Source: Shinisaurus crocodilurus (lineage: Eukaryota; Chordata; Lepidosauria; Squamata; Shinisauridae). From it: a DNA stretch of 64,000 nucleotides. Each line of letters opens with the position of its first letter. Positions within the stretch are counted from its first letter, which is position 1. The stretch spans positions 16,364,471 through 16,428,470 of the forward strand of contig CM037878.1 in NCBI GenBank assembly GCA_021292165.1, in the 5' to 3' direction. A program made the translations under genes and the position numbers. Below the pieces are notes generated by a model that saw only the letters and a list, made by a program, of their open reading frames with translations, was not told where the DNA came from and ran no database searches. Below are positions 9,687-19,480 of this stretch, piece after piece.

Positions 9687-9930
9687 AGAGCCAGTGTGGC
9701 GTAGTGGTGAGAGTGTTGGACTGGGACTCGGGAGATCCGGGTTCTAGTCCCCGCTCAGCCATGAAGCTCACTGGGTGACTTTGGGCCAGTCACTGACTCT
9801 CAGCCTAACCTCCCTCACAGGGTTGTTGTGAGGATAAAATGGAGAGGAGGAGGAGGATTATGTAAGCCGCCTTGGGTTCCTTGCAGGGAAAAAGGCGGGG
9901 GTATAAATGTAATAAATAAATAAATAAAAT
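9687..9930 (+). mobile_element. MIR-like tRNA SINE, full length
   Basis: Best-preserved copy. Head AGAGCCAGTGTGGCGTAGTG, B-box-like GGTTCTAGTCCCC, GACTTTGGGCCAGTCACTGA, TCACAGGGTTGTTGTGAGGA, GTAAGCCGCCTTGGGTTCCT, (AAAT)n tail. 31 bp of the 5' flank (9656-9686) also match the copy at 7071. Confidence 0.9.
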
Positions 9931-10236
9931 TAACAGAACAAAAAATTTAACACGGCGAATTGCAAAGTACTTTATTTAGGAAAAAGAAATCAAATGCACA
10001 GGTATAAGATGGGGAATACCTGTCCCACTTAAGCTGGGTCAGACTAAGCATTGGGGGTCAAATCTAATGGCAAGTCAATAAACAGGGAGAAGGTCAAGCA
10101 CAGAGGTATCAATCCGGTATGGAATCGGTAAAAGGCAGAACCAGTCAGGAGACAAGCAACAGTTCAAGACACAGGATTACCAAGCACGTGGGTAGTTTTC
10201 AGAAGAAAGGTGTGAGACACGCGGCCAAGGTCCAAA
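9931..10236. other. Unassigned non-coding DNA
   Basis: Contains TACTTTATTTAGG, GGTCAAATCTAATGGCAAG and AGGTCAAGCACAGAGG. Could be an old LTR or MITE, but nothing conclusive is visible. Confidence 0.25.
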
Positions 10237-10490
10237 CCAGAGGCAGTGTTAGGGAGCGGCCCACTAGGGCTGGAGCCCCGAATCTTTGATTTGGAGCCCC
10301 AAATCTCTGGGAAGCCATCAGCCCCACCACCCTGCTGTCCATGGGCACTTGCTGAAATAAAGGCACAGGGGCCCTGATGCTCTCTGTTGCATCTGATCTC
10401 CCAGGATTTGCTGGCTTGTTGCCCACATGTGCTTCACCTCCTGCAGCCTCACCCCCTTTGAGTCTTTCTGCCTGAGGTCTTTTTCTGATG
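10237..10490 (-). repeat. Family E dispersed repeat, copy 1
   Basis: CCAGAGGCAGTGTTAGGG, GGCCCACTAGGGCTGGAGCC, CTGTCCATGGGCACTTGCTG, TTGCATCTGATC and CTTTCTGCCTGAGG. Two further copies in opposite orientation lie at 24403-24552 and 42860-43071. Boundaries and class are not resolved; the CCAGAGGCGGTGTTAGG end is constant. Confidence 0.65.
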
Positions 10491-11275
10491 ATCTTGGAGC
10501 TGTAGTTGATCACAAGCTGAATATGAGTCAGCCGTGTGATGTTGCTGCAAACAAGGCAAATGCCATTTGAGGTTGCGTCCATAGAAGTATATTTTTAAAA
10601 CATGGGAATTCGTAGTTCCACTCGGCTCTGCATTTGTCGGACCTCATTTTGAATACCATGTCCAGGTCTAGGCACCACATTTTAAGAAGGATCCAGGTAA
10701 ATTGGAACGCGTTCAGAGAAAGGTAACAAAAGATGATCGGGGGACTAGAAACTAAGTCCTACAAGAAACAACTGAAGGAACTGCATATGTTTAGCCTTGA
10801 GAAGGATGAAAGGGGGAGATGATAGCACTTTTCAAGTATCTACAGCAGTGTTCTCCAACCTTGGGTCCCCAGATGTTTTTAGCCTATAACTCCCAGCATG
10901 CCCCAGCCAGCTACGCTGACTGGGGCATGCTGGGAGTTGTAGGCCAAAAACATCTGGGGACCCAAGGTTGGAGAACACTGATCTACAGGGTTGTCACAGG
11001 GCCACAACCTGTTCTCTATCATCCATGTAGGATATGAAATAACGGCTGAAGTTATAGGAAGGAATAATTTCAGTTGAACTTCAGGAAGAACCTCCTCATG
11101 GTCAGAGTAGTCAGACAATAGAACCACCTTCCTAGGGAGGTGGTGGGCTCTCCATCGCTGGAGGCATTGAAGCAGAGACTGGCCAGCCATCTTTCAAGGA
11201 TGCTTTAAACTGGTTTCCTGCATAGAGTTGGATTCGATGGCCCCTAAACGGCCCCTTCCAACGCTATAGACAGAG
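10490..11275 (+). mobile_element. CR1 LINE 3' end with nested palindromic MITE
   Basis: Degraded ORF2 C-terminus: DLGAVVDHKLNMSQ, a frame-broken QVNWNAFRERQ block, MIGGLETKSYKKQLKELHMF and SLEKDERG. After the MITE come TCAGGAAGAACCTCC, GGGAGGTGGTGGGCTCTCC and the 3' end CCTGCATAGAGTTGGATTCG with CCCCTTCCAACGCTAT. Multiple stops; dead copy. Confidence 0.85.
10846..10980. mobile_element. Palindromic hAT MITE (family A), near-complete
   Basis: CAGTGTTCTCCAACCTTGGG ... inner CCCAGCATGCCCCAGCCAGC ... GGTTGGAGAACACTG. Exact 8-bp duplication ATCTACAG at 10838-10845 and 10981-10988. The empty-site CR1 reading is continuous across it, which fixes the boundaries. Confidence 0.95.
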
Positions 11276-12088
11276 AGGAAACAATCTGTTCAAATCAGGA
11301 CACTTTACGGCTTGCCATTTTAAAAACGTACTCTTAGTTCTTCGGGGGCCCAGCCAGTCAGAACAAGGTATATGATGATGACGTGCACCCCCAGCAAGGA
11401 CCGCGACACACTCCTGCATGATCAGAAAAGCCGGGGACGGGATGCTGTTGCCTGACAAAGAACATTGTCTTAGGCAGACACGCCCTCCCAGGGATTATCA
11501 TCACTCATAATTCAGAAGAGAAATCAAACGTATCGTGTGCCTGAAGCTGCCAATCACTGCCAACGAAAATTCTATTGTAAATTGCTAAATGAAATTCAGA
11601 AAGCCAAACCAGAGGGAAATAGAGTGAAGGAGAAAAGGAGGATGTTCATGCTACCACAATGCTCCTCCTCCTCCTCCTCCTCCCCCACGTCATATACTCC
11701 AGTAATGGTCTCGATTCTCTGAGCTCCGATCCGTATGATGTAGCCAAAACGGAAGCACCCAAGCACCAGATGGAGGAAACGGGGCGTGCTACAGAGAACC
11801 CGGAGATTTGCAGGAGTACAAATAATCTTAGGGGGGGTGGGCTAAGTGAGGGGACCAAAACCAGCCCAATAAGGACTAAGTGTGGCCTCAGAATGCCGAC
11901 TGATTATGGGAAGGGGGCAGAAAACTTTTGGGGGGGGGGAGATTGCCATGGAGTATCCTGGAAGTCGTCACGGCTGACTGAGCTGGAGCGCTCTGCGCTG
12001 CAATGTTTTGTTGCAGGGGCTGCTTGGGAACGCTGCAAACTCAACTGGGGATGCTCCCTCAACCCCTGGGGGGTGGGGGGTAGTGTTC
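11275..12088. other. Unique DNA with small (CTC)n
   Basis: No recognised repeat apart from (CTC)n at about 11661-11683 and a G-run at 11930-11940. Open frames of 60-167 codons here (for example 11659-12162) show no domain and include the microsatellite. Confidence 0.35.
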
Positions 12089-12098
12089 ATTCAAATGT
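12089..12098. repeat. Left 10-bp direct repeat of the nested insertion
   Basis: ATTCAAATGT, identical to 18223-18232. Likely target-site duplication of the outer element. Confidence 0.6.
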
Positions 12099-12436
12099 AA
12101 GGTGGCCATATGTACTGGTTTTACCAGTACAGTACTGGTTTTGGAGACATTGTCCTGGTTAGTCGTGAGATGTAACCAGTACAGTTTAGGACTACAAAAT
12201 CAAAAATTATTAATTTATCAAAAGATTGAGTACATCAAATCAAGCCTTGATAAACCAGCCTAAATCAATTTTATTAATTTATCCTAGTTTTTTAATTTTA
12301 TTTTACACGACGGTTCTCGTCGTTGGATCTCGGCAATACTCGGCATTCAGCACACGCACTCTCACTATATTGTGGCCGCGGCGACTCTTCGATAATACTC
12401 CCACGCAGTACATACAGCCCGACCGTGGGAACTCGA

Positions 12437-12530
12437 TGATGACGTCATCACAGAGAGCCCGCCAAAATCGGCCAATTCGGTGTTAGCTTCGGACTATAAA
12501 AGGCCCTCCGCAGCACAAGACAGGCACCAG
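12437..12530 (+). promoter_or_regulatory. Compact CRE-CCAAT-TATA promoter-like block
   Basis: A 14-bp perfect palindrome TGATGACGTCATCA (12437-12450, consensus CRE TGACGTCA), CCAAT at 12472-12476 and TATAAAAGG at 12495-12503 lie in the order and spacing of a strong Pol II promoter. Initiation would be expected near 12525-12530. It sits inside nested mobile DNA, so it may be the promoter of an LTR, DNA element or old viral insertion. What it drove is not recognisable. Confidence 0.45.
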
Positions 12531-12644
12531 TGATCTGGCATCTTCGGACCGTGACACTGGCCGTCAGAGCTCCACGCTCTCTCGGTTACTCGAGCTTTTC
12601 GCTCCGCTGTTTTCATGGCGCACCTCGCTGCTTCGCCAGGACTA

Positions 12645-12780
12645 GGCTGACCATATGTACCGTTTTAAAAGGGACAATCCCGTTTTTTTCATATTTCCTG
12701 ACTGTCCCTTCTTTTTAATATAAATGTCAATTTTGTCCCATTTTTAGTAAACTATATATAGTTTTTAATTTTTTGTAAAA
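12645..12780 (+). repeat. Second ACCATATGTAC-type repeat copy
   Basis: CTGACCATATGTACCGTTTT, AAAGGGACAATCCCG and TGTCCCTTCTTTTTAATAT. Resembles the ends of the outer element and suggests a second, truncated insertion of the same or a related family. Confidence 0.5.
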
Positions 12781-12829
12781 AACTGAATGCGGCTTGCTTA
12801 TTTCTCATAAGACTCTCCGCGTTAAGAAA

Positions 12830-13500
12830 CCTCGGGGGGGGGTGAGCCAAGCCCCATGCAGAGCTGCTCCCGCGCTCTCCTTAGCCCTTAGACAGGGTGT
12901 CTACTGACGTAGTCTAGAGCGCCGTGTGAGCCACACCGAAGAAAGGGAACTTCACGGCGATGGGCCAGAGCCCGGAGCCATTGTCGTCTTGCTGCGGGGT
13001 AGCCGCATCCCCCTGCGCAAGCCTGAAGGGGTAGAAATCAGGCAGGGGCACAGCGCCCTTCGCCCGCAGCCGCAGCCAGCTGCCGAGCACCAGCAGCACC
13101 AGCCAGCCAGACGGGCCCCTGCATTTCTCTGGCGGGTGCCGAACCCCGGGCAAGCAGGCAAGATGGCGGAGCTGACACATGGGTGGGTGGCAAGAGGCAG
13201 CGCCGGGTGGGAGCATGAAGACCCGGGCAGGCACCGAAGGGACACAGACCCCCTGCACGCTCTGCGGCAGGATCACGCCAGGACACGAGACGGGGGTCTG
13301 CCGGTGGTGGCGACGGCGGAGGCAGCTGAGAGGAGACCCACATGCACACTGAGCCTCTCTGCATGGCGGCGAGGGAGAGGACAGCGGCTCATTCACACAG
13401 GTCAGGGCATACATATTCATGCCCTGGTCAGCCAGTTAGGGCGGGACCTGAAGGAGGCGGGCCGTGGTGGTTAGGGGCGGGCTTAGGAGGATCAGCCTTT
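12830..13500. other. GC-rich anonymous segment open on both strands
   Basis: Long open frames occur on both strands (+12926-13474, 182 codons; -12914-13420, 168 codons), which is usual for GC-rich sequence. Neither translation shows a recognisable domain; both are R/G/P-rich or C/L/P-rich. It lies downstream of the promoter-like block and inside the nest. I do not call a gene. Confidence 0.3.
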
Positions 13501-13651
13501 TCTTAAAGTGCTAAGAAGACTGGATAGGGAGAGCGAAGCCGTGCAGCTCGCACTAAGGAGGAGGCGCAGTGTGTGGCAGGCAGCCGGACGAGCAGGCCAG
13601 CTCAGGGCACATAGGACTGCAGGCAAAGCTAAGACACACTTGTTGCTAGCG

Positions 13652-13776
13652 CAGCCGTTCTCAACCTCTGGATGTGTCGGACTACAACTCCCAGCATCCC
13701 CAACCAGCCAGCTGGCTGGGGGGTGCTGGGAGTTGTAGTCCCACATATCTGGAGGGCACTAGGTTGGAGAAGGCTG
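13652..13776. mobile_element. Divergent palindromic hAT MITE
   Basis: CAGCCGTTCTCAACCTCTGG ... GGACTACAACTCCCAGCATC ... GGTGCTGGGAGTTGTAGTCC ... GGTTGGAGAAGGCTG. Same architecture as family A but with different outer sequence. No matching 8-bp flanks were seen. Confidence 0.75.
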
Positions 13777-13890
13777 TAGTAAGGAGTTAGTTAGCCCTAT
13801 TGAAGCCAGTGGGAGTCACTTTCCAGTACAAACCCCTATCAGATCCCTCTGCAAGCCACGGAGTGCTCTTTCCTTCTGGATTAATACACT

Positions 13891-14181
13891 GACTAGGTTC
13901 AGACAACATGATAACCCACACTCAGGGCTGAGTAAGGGTTGTCGTTGAACCGTGGGTTGTCGTCTGAACCCAGCTGAGATAAGAAACCATGGTGAACAAC
14001 CCACAGTTCACAGCCCAATAACAACCATGGGTTCTCTTCGTGGGTTGGTTGTGGTTAAGAAGCCATGGCTTGTTAGTGCAGGTGGGTTCAGACAACACGA
14101 TAACCCACGTTTCAGCAACAACCCACACTCAACCCATAGTCAACCCCTGAGTGTGGGTTATCATGTTGCCTGAACCCAGTC
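13891..14181. mobile_element. GGTTCAGACAACATG inverted-repeat element, copy 1
   Basis: Ends GACTAGGTTCAGACAACATG and CATGTTGCCTGAACCCAGTC are inverted repeats, followed inward by ATAACCCACACTCAG and its inverse. An internal copy of the end (GTGGGTTCAGACAACACG) lies near 14084. Related copies are at 28340-28636 and 60118-60453; 19031-19186 shares the end motif only. Superfamily undetermined. Confidence 0.8.
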
Positions 14182-14564
14182 ATTGTGGATAACCATCAGT
14201 CCCCACCATGGTCTTTAGGCCATTGTCCCCATGATCCACTCTGGCTGTGTGCAGGCCTAGCTGTGGGGTTACAAAGTGGCAAGGGAAAGGCGCTGTGTGT
14301 GTAGTCAGTGATAACTTCCTCCTTATTGGTACAGTACTACTTAATGGTAGTTCAGTACTAAATTTTGAAGTGCAGGCGCTCATCATTACAGCCCCAATGA
14401 CCATACCCCAAGGACAAAATGCAGGCAGCTGTGTTGATCCATTATAGTTAGATACCCATAGCATACTAGCTAATTGATTAGGATCAGCTGAAAAAAAGTG
14501 CCAGAGCTCTGGGACCCAGTGTTCCCACTCCACTACACCATGGCTTTTTTTTTATCAGCGGGGA

Positions 14565-14721
14565 GGGGGCCATTGCTCAATGGCAGAGCACCCATCTTGC
14601 GTGCAAAAGGTCCTGGGTTTCATCCCTGGTATCTCCAGGTGAGACTGGGAAAGACTCCTGTGTAAACCCCTGGAGAGCCACTGCCAGTCAGTGTGTAGGC
14701 AACAATGAGCTAGATCAAGTG
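14565..14721 (+). mobile_element. tRNA-Ala-derived SINE
   Basis: Head GGGGGCCATTGCTCAATGGC, CTTGCGTGCAAAAGGTCCTG and B-box-like GGTTTCATCCCTGG, then GACTGGGAAAGACTCC, CCCCTGGAGAGCCACTGCCA and a weak tail. A family-A-like MITE end follows at 14722-14757. Confidence 0.8.
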
Positions 14722-14779
14722 TGGGGAACCTATGACCCTCCAGATCTTGTTGGACTACTGTGAAGGATTGAGGCCTACC

Positions 14780-17700
14780 CAGGCTTGAGTTAGGTTGAAG
14801 CCTGAAGGCCCAAATATCTCCTGATGGGAGGGGGCATTTGTGACTTTGGGGGTGCCACAAGGGCAAGGGCCACCCCCTAACACTGCTACTTGTTGCTCGG
14901 TGCCCTTGGTCGGGGGGATTGTTTTTCCCTGTCTAGGGCCTGAACGTATGCCTTGGAGGGGAGTCATGGGGCCAAGTGGGGGGTTCTGTGAGGGCCCCAA
15001 TTAGTGTACTGATGGGTAGAGGGAGATTTGGCATTGGGAGGAGGACTAGCCAGGTAAGGGGAACACAGCCCAGACACTTAATGGCTGTGCCTTGTTCCGG
15101 TCCTCCTCGCACCCGCAGGTTTGGTGGTTGCCCTATCGGCCTGCCCTCGGGTCTCCGGATGCTGCTTCTAAATGCCAGATTGGAGCAAAATAAAACCTCC
15201 CTCATCCACGATTTAATAGTGGATGAGGCGGCCGATCTGGCATGCATTACCGAGACCTGGGTGGGAGAACAGGGAGGAGTTAGTCTCTCCCAGCTTTGCC
15301 CACCGGGGTACTTGGTGCAGCATCAGCGTAGATCTGAGTGCCGGGGAAGGAGGGGTTTGCCATGGTCTATAGGAATTCTATCTCTCTCTCCAGGCTCCCT
15401 GTCTGTCTGACTACTGGTCTGGAGTGTTTGCACCTTTTGTTGGGCCAGCGGGACAGATTAGGGATTCTCTTGGTGTACCGCCCACCCCACTGCTCAACAG
15501 ACTCCCTGGCTGAGCTGACGGAGGTGGTCTCGCTGGCGATGCTGAGGTCCCCCAGGCTGTTGGTCCTGGGGGATGTTAACATCCATGCTGAGGGCACCTT
15601 GTCTGGTGTGGCTCAGGAATTCATGGACTCCATGACAACCATGGGACTGTCCCAACATGTCATCGGCCCAACACATGTAGCAGGGCACACTCTAGACCTG
15701 GTTTTTTCAGCCAAGCATGGAGATGGTGATCTGAAGGTGGGGGACTTTGAATCGGTCCCCTTGTCATGGTCAGATCACTACCTGCTGAGATTTAGGCTAA
15801 CAGCAGCTTTCCCCCTCTGCAAGGGTGGGGGACCTATTAAGATGGTCCGCCCCCAGAGGCTGATGGATCTGGATGGTTTCCAGAGGGCCTTTGGGGGGTT
15901 TCCGGCTGATATGGCTGGCGGTCCTGTCAAATCCCTGGTTGATCTCTGGAATAGAGAGATGACCCGGGCGGTTGACACGATCGCTCCTTAGCTCCCACTC
16001 TGTAGGAGAGCTCGTACGACTCTGTGGTATACCCCAGAGCTGAGAGTGATGAAGCAAAACAGGAGACGGCTTGAGTGCAGGTGGAAGAAAACTCCTAGTG
16101 GATGCAATCGAGCCCTGGTACATGCCTATAGCCAGGTATACCTAGAGGCAGTGAGGGTGGCAAAGAGACAACATCTCACTGCCTCTATCCAATCATCTCT
16201 TTGCCACCCAGCGGAGCTCTTTAGGGTCATCCGTGGCCTGTTGTACGCTGGCCCCAGGGACATCATCGACCCATCTGCTGCCCGCTGCAATAAATTCGCT
16301 AGGCACTTCTAGGAAAAAATCTCTTGCATCCGCAGGGACAGACTCCAATGTTATAGCAGTAGAATCAGGAGAGGTACCCAGAGCACAGCCTGGTCTAGTT
16401 ATTTTGGATGAGTTTCAGTTGGTACAGCTCGAGGATGTCGACAAGGTGCTTGGACGGGTTCGTGCAACCACGTCTGTTCTGGATCCTTGCCCCTCTTGGC
16501 TTATAAAAACTAGCAGGGAGGGAACGGCCGGCTGGGCCAGAGAGGTGATCAATGCCTCCTTGCGAGAGGGAGTGGTCCCATGCCACCTGAAACAGGCGGT
16601 GGTGAGACCACTCCTGAAGAAACCCTCTCTGGACCCGGAAGATCTCAACAACTTTAGGCCGGTGGTAAATGTTCTTTTCTTGGGCAAGGTCCTTGAGCGG
16701 GTGGTGGCCAACCAGCTCCAGGTGCTCTTGGATGAGACTGATTATCTGGATCCATTTCAGTCGGGGTTCAGTCCTGGTTTTGGCACAGAAACAGCTTTGG
16801 TCACCCTGTATGATTACCTATGTCGGGAGAGAGACGGGGGAGTGCGACCCTGTTGATCCTGCTGGATCTCTTGGCGGCTTTCGATACCATCAACCATGGT
16901 ATCCTTCTGGAGCGGCTGTCTGAGTTGGAGGTGGGGGGCACTGCATTGCAGTGGTTCCGCTCCTACTTGGATGGCCGGCTCCAGAGGGTGGTGCTTGGGG
17001 AATGTTGCTCGGCCCCATGGACTCTCCAGTACGGGTTCCTCAGGGGCCGGTCTTATCCCCCATGCTATTTAACATCTACATGAAACCACTGAGTGGGGTC
17101 ATCCAGAGTTTTGGAGTGCGTTGCCATCAGTATGTTGATGACACACAGCTATATTTCTCCTTTTCATCTTCAGCAGGTGAGGCTGTGGATGTGCTGAACT
17201 GGTGCCTGGCTGCGTACAATGGACTGGATGAGGGCTAACAAACGGAGGCTCAATCCAGACAAGACTGAGATGCTGTTAGTGGGTGGTTCCTTTGACCGGA
17301 TGGAGGGTGTTCAACCTGTTCTGGATGGGGTTGCACTCCCCTTGAAGGAGAAGGTTTGTAGCTTGGGGGTGCTCCTGGAGCCATCTTTGTCACTTGAGGC
17401 TCAAGTGGCCTCAGTGGCAAGCAGTGCCTTCTACCAGCTCCGGCTGGTGGCCCAGCTATGCCCCTATCTGGACAGGGATAGCCTGGTCTCAGTAATCTAT
17501 GCTCTGGTGATCTCTAAACTAGACTACTGCAATGGACTCTACGTGGGGCTGCCTTTGAAGACTGTTCAGAAGCTGCAGCTTGTGCAAAATGCGGCAGCCA
17601 GGCTTATTGCGGGGACCGGAAAGTCCAACCACATTACACCGGTTCTGGCCCGTTTGCACTGGCTGCCAATATGCTTCCGAACCGAATTCAAGGTGCTGGT

Positions 17701-18187
17701 TCTAACCTATAAAGCCCTACGCAGCTTAGGACTACAATACCTGATGGAATGTCTCGTCTCTCCCAACCGCAATCTACCCGGACACTACACTCAACATCTG
17801 GGGCCCTCCTCCAACTGCCACCTCCAAGAGAGGCTCGGTTGGTAGCAACAAGGAGGAGGGCCTTCTCAGTGGTAGCCCCCCAATTATGGAATAAGCTCCC
17901 CACTGAGACCTGCCTGGCGCCAACCTTACTATCTTTTCGGCGCCAGGTTAACACTTCCCTCTATGCCAAGGCATTCAATAGTTAAGAGCTCAAAATAGCA
18001 CCGGGGGGGAGGCGGAATTGTCACCTGTAGACTTAGTTTTATTAACTTTTGGATTGTATTTTAAACTGTGCTTTTTAATTTGGTTTTTAATCTTTTTAAC
18101 TATTTTGTATGTTTTTATTGTTGTTTTATGTACCGCCGAGAGAGCTTTGGCTGTGGGGCAGAATAGAAAATAAATAAATAAATAAAT
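14780..18187 (+). mobile_element. L2-like LINE, near full length, degraded
   Basis: 5' region from about 14780 (the exact start is uncertain), ORF2 remnant 14976-17985, then a T-rich 3' UTR ending GTACCGCCGAGAGAGCTTTG and (AAAT)n. ORF2 has an AP-type endonuclease followed by a reverse transcriptase and no RNase H, as in the Jockey/CR1/L2 group. L2 is the likeliest clade. Inserted inside the outer element at 12099-18222. Confidence 0.85.
14976..17985 (+). pseudogene. L2-like ORF2 remnant (endonuclease-reverse transcriptase)
   Basis: Would have been the LINE's endonuclease/reverse transcriptase, which nicks target DNA and copies the element RNA in place. Endonuclease: LLLNARLEQNKTSLIHDLI and ACITETWV in the frame from 14976, then VLGDVNIHAEG, THVAGHTLDLVFS and SWSDHYLLRF in the frame at 15338-15991. 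A stop at 15989 is followed by a linker (WYTPELR, 16046-16312). RT: FRPVVNVLFLGKVLERVVA (16233-16856), motif A LLDLLAAFDTINH (16820-17083), SPMLFNIYM and YVDD at 17131-17142 (usual YADD), then the C-terminal SLSLEAQVASVASSAFYQLR frame (17219-17845) and FSVVAPQLWNKLP (17749-17985). At least five frame changes or stops make it non-functional. Confidence 0.88.
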
Positions 18188-18222
18188 GTCCTGGTTTTAA
18201 ATTTGAAAAAAATGGTCACCTT

Positions 18223-18232
18223 ATTCAAATGT
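18223..18232. repeat. Right 10-bp direct repeat of the nested insertion
   Basis: ATTCAAATGT, identical to 12089-12098. Confidence 0.6.
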
Positions 18233-18597
18233 AGCTGCTGCAGCTGTAAGGCCCCACAGAACTGCTGAGTATCCCCCGCCCCAGGGGGAGGGCAAATTAA
18301 ACGCAGGGGAGTAGCTAATTTTTCAGATGCTGTGACATTTAGGGAACGCAAGCGGGGGGAGCTCCGTGGTTATGCCAGAGGAAACCCAGGGCCGGAGATC
18401 CTTTAGGGGCCCGACCCCCCCGCCCGACCCCTCCCCACAGGAGTATACCGGGCACCCCGCTAGAAGGTTCAGCTTTCACTTAAAATTGGACGTCAAATGA
18501 GGAGCCTCCATAGGCTGGATTATGCCCACAGGCCTGAGGTACCCCACCCGTGCTCTAGCCCTTTTACTGGTAGAGATATAAAGAAAAGCATATAGAC
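18233..18597. other. Unique non-coding DNA
   Basis: Contains a short hAT-like end (CCAGGGCCGGAGATCC near 18387) and C-rich runs around 18412-18435. Nothing else recognised. Confidence 0.3.
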
Positions 18598-18732
18598 CAG
18601 TGTTCTCCAAGCTTGGGTCCCCAGATGTTTTTGGCCTACAACTCCCAGCATGCCCCAGCCAGCTACGCTGGCTGGGGCATGCTGGGAGTTGTAGGCCAAA
18701 AACATCTGGGGACCCAAGCTTGGAGAACACTG
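18598..18732. mobile_element. Palindromic hAT MITE (family A) with AAGCTT in both arms
   Basis: Exact 8-bp duplication ATATAGAC (18590-18597, 18733-18740). Left CTCCAAGCTTGGGTCCCC and right GGGGACCCAAGCTTGGAG carry the same C-to-G / G-to-C change relative to other copies. Confidence 0.95.
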
Positions 18733-18774
18733 ATATAGACAGTATTCTGCTCAGTTGTTCATGACAAAGTCATA

Positions 18775-18822
18775 CACATAGAATAGTCGAATCGTAGAAT
18801 AGTCGAGTTGGAAGGGGCCTAT
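18775..18822 (-). mobile_element. CR1 3' tail fragment
   Basis: CATAGAATAGTCGAATCG and AGTCGAGTTGGAAGGGGCCT match the reverse CR1 terminus. Confidence 0.6.
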
Positions 18823-18941
18823 ACGGGGCATAAAAATTAAGCAGAGCAGATGAACAGTTGAACCATTCACTGTGGTGCTGGAATGCTTGGGTGAATAAAA
18901 ATGTGTATATATGGGGGGGAGTGGAAAGCACCCTTTGCTAG

Positions 18942-18988
18942 CCCCTTGGCAAGAGCGGCAGCCCTTTTTTGCCGCTCTTGCCGAGGGG
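18942..18988. repeat. Short perfect-looking hairpin
   Basis: CCCCTTGGCAAGAGCGGCA (18942-18960) is inverted as TGCCGCTCTTGCCGAGGGG (18970-18988), with one mismatch and a T-rich loop. Confidence 0.75.
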
Positions 18989-19030
18989 CTCAGTGCCTTT
19001 TTGCCTTCTCAGTGGGTTAGCCTGCTGTCT

Positions 19031-19186
19031 GCATTCAGACAACACACTAAACCTGCTAGGGTTTTTCTTAACCCTACTGCAAGCCATGGCTTAGCAGGTC
19101 GGCTTATCACGCAGCCATTCAGACGACACGCTAAGCCACTCTGCCACTTCACCTACTGAGGCTTAGCGTGTTGTGTGGACCCAGTC
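19031..19186. mobile_element. Related TTCAGACAACAC-end element
   Basis: Begins GCATTCAGACAACACACTAA, has internal ATTCAGACGACACGCTAAGC and ends TTAGCGTGTTGTGTGGACCC. The end motif resembles the 13891 family but the interior differs. Confidence 0.55.
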
Positions 19187-19480
19187 ATTGGCTGGCACTG
19201 AAACCATACCTAAGACTGGCCGAGAGCAGAATTAATTCACAAGCTTCCCACGGCAAACTCTAACACAGCAGGAGCTCAGTGATACCAAGCACCGGTTAGT
19301 GAGAAACACAGCAACAGACAGCAGCAAACCCAAGCCTTGTGGAGACCCAAAGAGCAGGGATAGCTATACAATAGAGACCCAGACACAAGTAGATGAATGG
19401 TCATACACCACTGTCTCCTCGAAATGACCATGGTCTTCCGGCCTTTTCACTACAGATGGTGGTGAGCATAGACTTTCTTT
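19187..19480. other. Unique non-coding DNA
   Basis: No repeat or gene recognised. Confidence 0.3.

Larger units (their letters stand above)
12099..18222. mobile_element. Outer TIR element, heavily nested (~6.1 kb)
   Basis: Left end AAGGTGGCCATATGTACTGG. The right end read in reverse is AAGGTGACCATTTTTTTC. Both are flanked by the 10-bp direct repeat ATTCAAATGT. TGTCCTGGTT occurs near both ends (about 12148 and 18188). The original element was probably short. Later insertions include a second CTGACCATATGTAC copy (12645), an inverted-repeat element (13891), a tRNA SINE (14565) and an L2-like LINE. The superfamily is not identified; a 10-bp duplication would suit Mutator-like elements. Confidence 0.5.

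Noticed and set aside
12914..13474. Overlapping 168- and 182-codon frames as genes
   Set aside because: Open on both strands of a GC-rich block, low-complexity translations, no recognised family.
13652..13776. Family A member with 8-bp duplication
   Set aside because: The arms fit but flanks TGCTAGCG and TAGTAAGG do not match, so it is listed only as a related palindrome.
14976..17985. Active LINE
   Set aside because: At least five frame breaks or stops and a YVDD in place of YADD.
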